In this document: piece after piece, positions 57,155 through 64,000 of the stretch
How positions within the stretch are numbered: the first letter of the stretch is position 1
Layout: each line of letters starts with the position of its first letter
Assembly (NCBI GenBank): GCA_963820965.1
Contig: CAWGCC010000022.1
Coordinates: forward strand, 118,394 to 182,393
Direction of reading: 5' to 3'
Length of the DNA stretch: 64,000 nucleotides
Source of the DNA: DATEDA01 sp963820965
Lineage (GTDB): Bacteria > Pseudomonadota > Gammaproteobacteria > Burkholderiales > SG8-39
Translations under genes and position numbers: made by a program
Notes under the pieces: generated by a model
Database searches by the model: none
Seen by the model: only the letters and a program-made list of their open reading frames with translations
What the model was told of the DNA's origin: nothing

Positions 57155-58341
57155 TCACTTTCCCCGCAGCCTGATCCGCCCTGGGCCCACCCACTCGTCG
57201 CTCGACTCGTCGTAGCCGTCGTACCGCACGTGATGCAGGCCGTACCAGCCGCGCACCACCGTGGCCGGATACCACTTTTCGTCGCTGTCCCACAGGACGT
57301 CGACTTTATCGCCGTCGCCAAACTGCTCGGGCCGATACGGTCGGACCCGCTCGGGTCCCACCCATTCGTCGTACGTGTCGTCCCACCCGCAGTAGTGCAC
57401 CAGCAATTGATCGCCGTCAGCATCGATCGACTTCGCGCGATACCACTTGCCCTTGCTGAACACTTCGATCCGCTGCCCCACACGCGCCGACCGCTGCGAC
57501 CTCGACCTCCGCCATCGCCGCGTCGCGGGGAAAACTGCTGGCCGCGCGGAACATCGACTTCTGCCCCTCGACGAACGCCAGCTCCAGTTCGCAGTAGCGC
57601 GGCCATCTCCGCCAGATCGACCGCTTCGTCGCCGTTGAGGTCGACCTGCCCCTCGCCGCGCAACCCGGCCAGCAGCGAGTCGCTGAACGTCCAGTTCCCG
57701 GTCGATAAGTTGTGCGCGTACGACGACGTGATCACCGCATACGCGATGTCCGACTCTGGTCCGCGTCGCCGCGCTCGTCGTACAGCGCCCCGCTGTGGCA
57801 ACAGTCGGCCATCAACAGCGCGCGGCTTCCGCTGAAGTGATTCTCAATCGTCGTGAAGATCCGCCGCACGCTCCAACCACTGGAGTTTTCGTCGCCGGCG
57901 TCGTAGCAAGCGAACCACGTCGCGCCCGGACTCCGCATCGCGATGCCCGTGGCCGCAAAAGTAGAAAACCAGCAAATCGTCTTCGTCGGTCTGATCGAGC
58001 AGGTCGATAAAGGCTTCCTCGATCCCCACTTTGGTCGCCTCGGCGTCCTGCAGGTACACGACGCGGTCGTCGTCGACCCCCGCGTCGCGGAAGAACTCGG
58101 CCAGCTGTTCGTCCCGCCGATCGACCATCGCCTCGGGAAACGGCGACCACAGATCCTCGCGCTCCCATTCCAAGAGGCCGACTACGAACACCCAGGTCTT
58201 CTCGGGCGCCCAATCGAGATCGGCAGCCGCCGCCGGCGCGCCCACGAGACGACGGCCAACATCGCGACGAACCACGACGACGCCCTGGCGCATGCCCATG
58301 TCGACCTCGAAAACCAGCCGCGGCGCCCCGCCGGCGCCCAT
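57155..58341 (-). CDS. Caspase-family (C14) protein with EF-hand and two Tudor-like repeats (frameshifted)
   Basis: About 395 residues after correction. The caspase core has TWVFVVGLLEW at the first strand, the catalytic His in LLVFYFCGHGH and the catalytic Cys in ALLMADCCHSGAL, then SSYAHNLSTGNWTFSDSLLA. An EF-hand loop DLNGDEAVDLAE follows. The C terminus has two repeats of WY-x-A...V-x-Y-x-G-(W/Y)-D-x(3)-DEWVGP (57,190-57,440), a Tudor/agenet-like barrel. Frame shifts lie near 57,930 and 57,765 (deletions) and at 57591 and 57482 (extra bases). Caspase-like proteins cleave after acidic or basic residues; this fusion suggests Ca2+ control and binding of a modified partner. The N-terminal start is uncertain. 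Confidence 0.78.
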
Positions 58342-58559
58342 GTCGCAAGTTTAGGGCGCGATTCAACAGCGTCGAGCGTTTCGGCGCCGGCGCCAAGCTG
58401 GGCGTGATCGGTCGCCAAGAGCGGGAGTCGTGCCCGCCAGCTCCGGCTTTTTTACGGCCACGCCGGCCCTTTTTCGCCCCCACGCCATTTTCCGTTTAAG
58501 ATGCCCGGGCGTTGCCGCGTCTCATCTGGCAGCGAAACCTCGCCGGGACACGAGGGGGC

Positions 58560-59078
58560 ATGACACGGCCACTAGATCGCCGCGATGTGGATCGCCTGGT
58601 CGTCGAGCATCTGCCGGCCGCTCTGCGGTTTGCTTTGCGGCTGACCCGCGACGACCACGCCGCGGAGGACGTCGTGCAGGATTCGCTCTGCCGCGTCCTG
58701 CGCAGTGGCGCACGTTTCGCAGCGAGGCTTCGTTCAAAACATGGTTCCTGCAGATTGTCGTCAACGTGGACCGCGATCGCCGGCGGCGGCTGCGCATCGC
58801 CGAACCCATGGAGGAGCAGTCGCTGGCGAGTCCGTCGCCCTTACCGACGGAACTAGCGGCGGCCGCCGAACTGAACGAGGAAGTCCGAGCGGCAATCGAC
58901 CGGCTGCCCGAGCACCAGCGAGAGGTGGCGCTGCTGGCCTGGGGCGAGTCGCTCGGCGTGGACGAAATCGCGCAGGTACTCGACATTTCCGAGGCGAGCG
59001 TTTACACGAACCTTCATTTCGCGCAAACGAATCGCGGCGGCGATCGGCGTCGATAGCGCACGGCGCAAGCAGTCATGA
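58560..59078 (+). CDS. ECF RNA polymerase sigma factor (frameshifted)
   Basis: ATG 58560 follows GAGGGGG. Region 2 reads FALRLTRDDHAAEDVVQDSL, then in the next frame FRSEASFKTWFLQIVVNVDR. Region 4 has LPEHQREVALLAWGESLGVD and EIAQVLDISEASVYTNLHFA, ending KRIAAAIGVDSARRKQS after an extra C at 59024. Corrected length is about 172 residues, normal for ECF factors. The stop overlaps the next start by ATGA, so the following membrane protein is its likely anti-sigma partner. Confidence 0.85.
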
Positions 59079-60096
59079 ACTCCGACGATCTCGACAATCA
59101 GATTCGCCTGGCGCTTGGCGGCGAGCCGAAGGCCGAGCAAGCTCGCGGGCTGGAAGAGTTCTGGCACACACAGTCGCGCTCCGAACGGCGACGCCGAAGT
59201 TGGCGGCGCGCGGCAGCCGTCGCGGCGTCGATCGCAGCGGCCGTCGGTCTGTGGTGGGCAGGCGATCGTCCCGAGGCGCCTGGTGTACCGAGTCCCGAGG
59301 TCATCGTCGATGCGGCGCCGATGGTTGACGACGGAGCCGCCCTCGGTCGAAGTCGTTGCTTCGGCCCCGTCGGTGGGACGCGCACCGACCCCTTATGAAC
59401 GCATGATGTTTGCCGTGCAAACGGCTGAACGAACGACGCCGGAACAAGGCTTGGCGAAGCGCTTGAGCCAGGCGACTACCGACGACGAGCGACGTCGAAT
59501 GATCGAGCTCCTTGGAGAGAACGGCTCCCACGAAGCACTGTTGGCGGCCATAGTCCGAGCCGCGGAGCGGTCTGCGGTCCAGGACGATGCGCTGACTGCA
59601 ATCGAACGAGTCGTTGGCGTCGAGCGGTTGGGCGAATGGGTCCCCCTGTCCCGCGACGCTGATGTGCGCAGCGCGCTCCTGGCGCGGTTGTTGGCGGCTG
59701 GGTCGCCGGCCGCGTTGCACAGTTTTCTGACGCTCACGGCAATTCCGGCAACCCGCGCCGAGGCGCTTGCCGCCGCCGATGCCGTGGAGCAGTTGCCGAT
59801 AGCCGAGTTGGTCGAAGCGCATCGACGCAGCCAACAAAGCTCAACGGCTGGCTGCGGCCTTGGTCCTGGGTCACGTCAACGGGCCCGCCGTGAGCGAAGC
59901 GTTGATCGCTCGCGTGTCGCAGGCGGGGCGGGCGCCGGTCGAAGCCTGGGTGGCCCTGCTCGCGTGCCGCGGCGAGGCGGCCGATCGATTTCTCGCGGCG
60001 GCCCAGCAGCAGCCGCACACACTGGGACAGGTCAACAACGCCCGTATGTACTGGGCGCAATCGTTCCGTAACAACCCCCTGCGAGGAGGCGAAGCC
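59075..60096 (+). CDS. Putative anti-sigma factor with one membrane helix and a HEAT-like domain (frameshifted)
   Basis: The N-terminal 45 residues are charged (NSDDLDNQIRLALGGEPKAE). One hydrophobic helix follows (AAAVAASIAAAVGLWWAG), then a proline-rich linker, then a helical repeat region (SQATTDDERRRMIELLGENG, SHEALLAAIVRAAERSAVQD and similar), HEAT/PBS-like. The layout (cytosolic part, one helix, extracytoplasmic repeats) fits an anti-sigma factor coupled to the ECF gene by ATGA overlap. Shifts are near 59,335 and 59,830. The C-terminal end before 60,097 is uncertain because the frame runs on into the next gene without a clear stop. Confidence 0.6.
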
Positions 60097-60738
60097 ATGT
60101 ATTCCTTCAAGTTTCGATGCCCACCCTTGATGTTTGCAGCAGTCGTCCTGGCAGGCGCCGCAGCGGCCACAGCCCAACAGGCGCCGCGCGGAGTGGATGA
60201 CATGGTGCTCGTCACGCACGAAGTCGGCGATCTGGTCATGCAGATTCCCGATTACTCCGCCATCTCCGAGCAGGCAGCGGTTGCTGCCGTGCCGCCCGGC
60301 GGCATGGGTGGCGGATTCGGCGGTGGAGGCGGCGGGTTCGGCGGCGGGGGAATGGGACGCGGGGGCGAGGGCGATGTCGGCCGCTTCGGCGGCGCCGACG
60401 CCCGGACGGACTCCAACCTCGGCAGCATTACGTTCGACACCTTGATCGATGCAGTCACCGCGACGATCAATCCCGCCAGCTGGACCGAGAACGGAGGCGG
60501 CGCGGGCGAAATTCAACCCGTCGGGACGACCCTGGTCGTTCTGCAAACGCCAGAAGCACAGAACCAGATTTCGCAGCTTCTCGACGCCCTCCGCGGCGGT
60601 TCGGCCCGCGACGGAGCGTGGCCATCGACGCCCGGTGGCTGCTTTTGGACTCGGATCATTTCGAGCGCCTCGTCCAGCAGAACGACGAGGGCGAGACGTC
60701 GATCAATCGAGAAGTCCTGGCGGTTTGGATGATATGTA
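60097..60738 (+). CDS. Exported glycine-rich protein with a secretin-like domain, 3' truncated
   Basis: ATG 60097 follows GAGGAGG. The signal peptide is hydrophobic (LMFAAVVLAGAAAATAQQ). A Gly-rich stretch (GGFGGGGGGFGGGGMG) follows, then ITFDTLIDAVTATINPASWT, GEIQPVGTTLVVLQTPEAQN and QISQLLDALR. This recalls the secretin/NolW-like repeat of planctomycete exported proteins (LID-TV-P-SW, then G-L-VVLQT-E-Q--I--LL--LR). After a frameshift near 60,615 the tail reads WLLLDSDHFERLVQQNDEGE and stops being planctomycete-like at about 60,738. It is probably regulated by the sigma/anti-sigma pair upstream. Confidence 0.6.
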
Positions 60739-60760
60739 ACTGTGGAGCGTTGTACACGTT
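60733..60760. other. Second junction: planctomycete-like to third segment
   Basis: The secretin-like reading stops making family sense at about 60,738. The opposite strand from 60,765 onward is the C terminus of an unrelated TPR-type protein. The sequence between (GTGGAGCGTTGTACACG region) has no recognisable IS end, tRNA or repeat. Gene context changes completely here. Confidence 0.65.
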
Positions 60761-60764
60761 AGTG

Positions 60765-61030
60765 TTATCTCTGCACCTGAGCCAGCGCCGCCTCGGTCTC
60801 CGGGACCCAGAAGGTCATCTCCATGGCCTGATACATCTCGATCGCTGTCGACAGCTCGGGCACGGAACTCGCTCACCTGTACAATCTGGCGTCCTATCAA
60901 CGTCGCACCCAGCGTGCCGGGCAGTGTGGCGTGGAAGCCGATGGCGGCCGAGTATCCCCAGGCGACTGGTTCCCTCAATGTGCAGATCCTCACTGCAGGC
61001 GGCTTTCGCTGACTGGTGACACCCCTTACC
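60765..61030 (-). CDS. C-terminal end of a TPR-containing adenylate cyclase-like protein (partial)
   Basis: Reading minus strand to TAA 60765-60767, the last residues are AELSTAIEMYQAMEMTFW then VPETEAALAQVQR, a C terminus I associate with large bacterial cyclase/ATPase-TPR proteins of Tectomicrobia-like genomes. Upstream LGATLIGRQIVQVSEFRARA joins after one extra base at 60858. The upstream limit near 61,030 is uncertain, and the rest of the gene is not in the window; the neighbouring LLM gene occupies the DNA further on. It is therefore a remnant or chimeric piece. Confidence 0.45.
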
Positions 61031-61098
61031 ACGTCATCCGGTGGAGTGTGGTATGTGCGGGAACGACACGGAGCGGTGCCTTGTCTCCTCCCGTCGGG

Positions 61099-62211
61099 TC
61101 ATTTGAAGTGCGGGATCACCTGCTCGGCAAACAGGCGCATCGCCGGGGCCATTTGTTCGTATGTCAGGCCGCCGAGATCCATGTAGCACAGGAAATGGGT
61201 CACGTGCCGGGCCTGCAGGTCCTTGATGGTCGCCGTGACCTGCGCCGGCGTGCCAATGGCCCCCAGGGCTTCCTGCCCACGGCGTTGGACGAGTTCCGGG
61301 TCAATAAAGGGATCGCGGGCATAATGTTCGTAGCCCCGCAGTCCCCCAGTACGCGCCAAGGTCGAGACGGGAGACCGTAAGTAGCGGGCCAGGTCGCCGG
61401 CCCAGTGGAAACGCGGCTGCATGAAGGCCTGCGCCTCGCCTTCCCGGGCGGCCACATACGTATTGCGGGCGGCAATAATCGTGAGATCCTCGGGGGCGAC
61501 GCCACTGGCGAGCATTTGGGTGCGATAGAGCGTAATGAGATTGTCATCCGCCTCGGGGGCTGCCGGAAAGAAGGTACTTCCGACGGTCACAATGCCCCAG
61601 CGGTGCACGACTGCCGCCTCGACGGACGCTGGGCTATGCGTCACCGCCATGGCGATGGGCGGATGCGGGTGCTGGAGCGGGTGCGGGACGACCATCACTT
61701 CCGGAAAGCGATAAAACTGGCCCTCGTACGCCAGGCGCTCCTGACGCCAGGCTTTGAGCGTGATGTCCATCCCCTCAAGTAAACGCGCACGCGACTCTGC
61801 CATATCCATCCCGTACGCATCAAACTCCTGCTTCTGATACCCACGGCCGATACCGATCTGCAGACGGCCCTCGCTGAGAATGTCCAGCGTCGCCAGATCC
61901 TGGGCCAGGCGCAGCGGATGGTACCAGGGCACGATCGAACAGGCCACACCGACTTTGACCCGGGTGGTCTGCGCCGCAATCGCCGCTAGCAGGCTGTGCG
62001 GCGCGCTAATAATGCTATGCTCACTGAAGGCATGCTCCGCGATCCACACGGAGTCAAAGCCCAGCGTCTCGGCGAGTTGGGCACTCTTGAGAATATCGTG
62101 ATACACCTGGGCATCCGTGCGTGCAATCGGCAGGGGGTTGGGTTGCTGCCCATCCATATACTGTTCATGCAGCAACGGCCGCTGGCCCACAAAAAAACAG
62201 CCAAATTCCAT
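61099..62211 (-). CDS. LLM-class flavin-dependent oxidoreductase
   Basis: 370 residues from ATG 62211. The bacterial luciferase-like TIM barrel is recognisable from EFGCFFVGQRPLLHEQYMDG, ETLGFDSVWIAEHAFSEHS, VKVGVACSIVPWYHPLRLAQ and DLATLDILSEGRLQIGIGRG, with GIGRGYQKQEF as the typical flavin/substrate loop. Such enzymes use FMNH2 or F420 to oxidise aldehydes, alkanesulfonates or xenobiotics. There is no frame error. An in-frame start 18 codons upstream exists but adds a non-homologous leader. No operon partner is seen. Confidence 0.92.
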   Translation of the reverse strand: MEFGCFFVGQRPLLHEQYMDGQQPNPLPIARTDAQVYHDILKSAQLAETLGFDSVWIAEHAFSEHSIISAPHSLLAAIAAQTTRVKVGVACSIVPWYHPLRLAQDLATLDILSEGRLQIGIGRGYQKQEFDAYGMDMAESRARLLEGMDITLKAWRQERLAYEGQFYRFPEVMVVPHPLQHPHPPIAMAVTHSPASVEAAVVHRWGIVTVGSTFFPAAPEADDNLITLYRTQMLASGVAPEDLTIIAARNTYVAAREGEAQAFMQPRFHWAGDLARYLRSPVSTLARTGGLRGYEHYARDPFIDPELVQRRGQEALGAIGTPAQVTATIKDLQARHVTHFLCYMDLGGLTYEQMAPAMRLFAEQVIPHFK

Positions 62212-62436
62212 GTCCCCTCCCTGTGCGGTGTGCACGCTGTCGTCTCCTGCGGTGCGAGCGTGCAAGGTGGGCTGGCCTTCTCATCGCAGGGCCTGGAAGC
62301 CCATACGCACGCTGGCATCCTCGTGTGCGGAGTATAGACAAAACACACAGCCTGTGCCACTGACAGCGGGCGCCCACCCTGGGCGCGCATGACCCATACG
62401 ACACGCGAAACTGGCCGTTCTTCGTCAGTGGTTGTG

Positions 62437-62755
62437 GACTATCTGTTGTGAGGCTGGTACCATCGTTCATTCTTTCTTTTTGCCCCCCTTTTCCTGACAC
62501 GGCAGCCCCTTGGGGTGACAAGTGCGGCGACGGCGGCAGCAAGACCCGATTGAGGAACGCAATCGCTTGCACATCGCCCGCCGCATTGAGACGCACCACG
62601 AGGTGCCACCGGGTCCGGGTGCGGCCGTCCCCCGTGGCCCGCAGGTCCACATAGCGGACGCGTTGTTCGTCGTCGTGGGCGGTGACTTCAACCACGGGAA
62701 AGCGGGCACGCTCCACAAAGAGGCGCACCAAGTGGGAGGTCCGGAGGGCACGCAC
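62437..62755 (-). CDS. Hypothetical C-terminal fragment, possibly metal-dependent hydrolase-like
   Basis: The minus frame reads LVRLFVERARFPVVEVTAHD, DEQRVRYVDLRATGDGRTRT and RWHLVVRLNAAGDVQAIAFL. The pattern ARFP-V-V, then YVDLR, then V-V-L-A-G-V-AI-FLN is like the tail of YdjM/DUF457-type membrane hydrolases. No membrane helices are present, so only the tail could be here. Its 5' part would lie around 62,755-62,830 and is not visible. Low confidence. Confidence 0.25.
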
Positions 62756-62846
62756 GCCGGGGGCTCGGGACGGGCCAGGTGCGGCTGGTATGGCGAGCGA
62801 TCAGGGGGTGGAGTTCCTGACGGTGCTGGTGATGAGGAGAGCGTGT

Positions 62847-63401
62847 GTGATTTATACCGTCGAGCTGAATTTCAGTGATCCCGCCCGCGCAGAGGAGTGG
62901 CACGCTTGGTATGAGACGTATCTCGCCCAACTCGTGTTGTTGCCCGGGCTGTCGACCGCCCAGCGCTTCCGTGCGGTGGCCCCGGGTCCGCCGTCATGGG
63001 CATACGTGGCCCTCTAGAGTGTCGCGTCGCTCGATGTCTTTGCGAGCGACGCGTATCGCCGTATCGGCGGCGGTGGCCAGGCCAGTGCGCGGTTCACGGA
63101 GGCCATTCGGCGGCGCCGCAACGTCTATGCGGGGATCGACCGTGTCCCGGACGTCACGGATGCGGGATGCGTGGTGCTGTGTGACGAGATGCGGCACACA
63201 TGGCATCTGGCCGATTGTCTGTTCGTGTCCTTGCAGGCGGCGGCGGGGCGGCGCCAGGCCGGCGCCACCGCGCTCGATGGTGAGCCATCGCGCCGCGCGC
63301 TTGCCGTGATCGCCGCGGAAACCGTGGACCGGCTCCATCTGACGGTGACCGAGGGGCTCGCGGTCTATACCCCGATCACCAAACGCTATGTTGCACCATA
63401 A
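62847..63401 (+). pseudogene. Small conserved-looking protein interrupted by an in-frame TAG
   Basis: GTG 62847 lies seven bases after GAGGAG. The frame reads IYTVELNFSDPARAEEWHAW, YETYLAQLVLLPGLSTAQRF and PGPPSWAYVAL, then TAG (63015-63017). The same frame continues open, SVASLDVFASDAYRRIGGGG to ETVDRLHLTVTEGLAVYTPI, ending at TAA 63399-63401. Both halves have the same codon bias and join as one 184-residue protein of the EthD/DUF-like alpha-beta type. A single TAC or TAT to TAG change would explain it. I cannot name the family. Confidence 0.6.
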
Positions 63402-64000
63402 GCCGACAGGAAGGCCCCGGGGTCACGCAGGCCACCAGGCGAGCCAGGTTGGCACGGAACACCACCGGCAACACGGAAGCGATGCAGGACCCTGGCGCTG
63501 CGGCACGCGCTGCTCCCCAGAGCCTCGAGAGGGTGTTGCAGACGCGGGACCCCGCCGCTTCCCTGGCGCTGTGCGCCGTAGCGCACCCTGGTGTGTTTGC
63601 GATCTGGACTTTGGTTGTGCAGCCCTGTATACCCTCGTCGGTGTGACCACGGGGGCAAAGCTGATGCCCCCGCCATGACACGCCTGATGTGACGTCGGCT
63701 CGCGGCGGCCTGCACTTTGCAAACGGCCTCTGACGCCTGGGACCAGGAAGCGTCCAGGAGGCGGTGGTCTGGCCCAGGAGCGCGCGGGCTTCTGGCGATG
63801 CTCAGCCTGAGGGGGGGACGTCTGCGGAGTCAACCCTCGGGAGAGCGCCTGAGGGCCCCTCCGAGCCTGGGCGGGCCAGAGAGCGCCGGGTGGCTGAGTC
63901 GCCTCGGCAGGAGGCCCCTGACCATGGCGGCCAGCCGCAGCGTCTCTGAGCGGTTGGCGCGAGGGATGGGGCAGCGCTCACGGTCTGGAAGGAAGCCTCT
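63402..64000. other. 600 bases without a recognisable gene
   Basis: Open frames exist on both strands (for example 63423-63833 minus), but all are rich in Pro, Arg, Ser and Gly with no domain, no ribosome site and no continuity across the end of the window. I see no repeat or tRNA. Confidence 0.5.

Noticed and set aside
60733..63660. IS-like ends at about 60,740 (TTGTACACG) and 63,625 (CTGTATACC)
   Set aside because: The resemblance is weak (a few bases), not inverted, and no transposase lies between; I do not call an insertion sequence.

Overview
The window is a join of at least three unrelated pieces of high-GC bacterial DNA, not one natural stretch. Bases 1 to about 37,793 look betaproteobacterial (Burkholderiales-like). 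They carry tripartite-tricarboxylate (Bug) binding proteins, TRAP and branched-chain ABC transport, an IclR-controlled aromatic-degradation cluster and a DUF6394/K+ channel pair. Bases about 37,794 to 60,738 are from a planctomycete (Pirellulales-like): tuf-tRNA-Trp-secE-nusG-rplK-rplA-rplJ-rplL-rpoB-rpoC-rpsL-rpsG-fusA, then a caspase with EF-hand and Tudor-like repeats and an ECF sigma factor. Bases about 60,739 to 64,000 come from a third lineage (possibly Tectomicrobia-like), with a luciferase-like monooxygenase and the tail of a TPR/cyclase-type protein. Both junctions cut genes: a C5-methyltransferase without its 5' end meets an EF-Tu gene without its 5' end, and a glycine-rich secretin-like protein stops abruptly. 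Family and lineage statements come from reading translated sequence against remembered families; no search was run.

Layout. 0-9 kb: livG (end), livF, a Leu/Ile/Val-type binding protein, a 3-hydroxyisobutyrate dehydrogenase-like enzyme, a quinone oxidoreductase, a complete TRAP transporter (dctP with a frameshift, dctQ, dctM), a fused mocA/coxS remnant and a Bug protein. 9-17 kb: a SNF2 helicase with its SWIM partner, a Phd/PIN toxin-antitoxin pair, DUF4202, patatin and GST. 17-25 kb: a minus-strand catabolic operon (VOC dioxygenase, IclR, FAD monooxygenase, Bug, FAA hydrolase), then DUF6394 and a two-RCK potassium channel. 25-37.8 kb: a defence-rich accessory region with an Xre/AbiEii pair behind a palindromic operator, a TM0106-type nuclease-helicase plus a 0.37-kb internal-deletion copy of it as a direct repeat, a decayed Phd/PIN pair, and McrB-McrC facing Dcm-Vsr, an arrangement like the GTP-dependent LlaJI class. 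37.8-54 kb: the ribosomal/RNA polymerase/elongation factor block. 54-60.7 kb: a methyltransferase, an ATP-grasp-like protein and a glycosyltransferase-like protein that overlap by ATGA, then the caspase and the sigma/anti-sigma set. 60.7-64 kb: the third piece, with one gene interrupted by an in-frame TAG.

Many genes, above all nusG to fusA, are broken by single-base indels although their protein motifs are intact. This fits a noisy consensus, not real pseudogenes. One property is odd: wherever conserved flanking residues let me place the extra base, it lies between two codons, on both strands and in all three pieces. Coordinates for such genes run from the start to the stop of the frame-corrected product.
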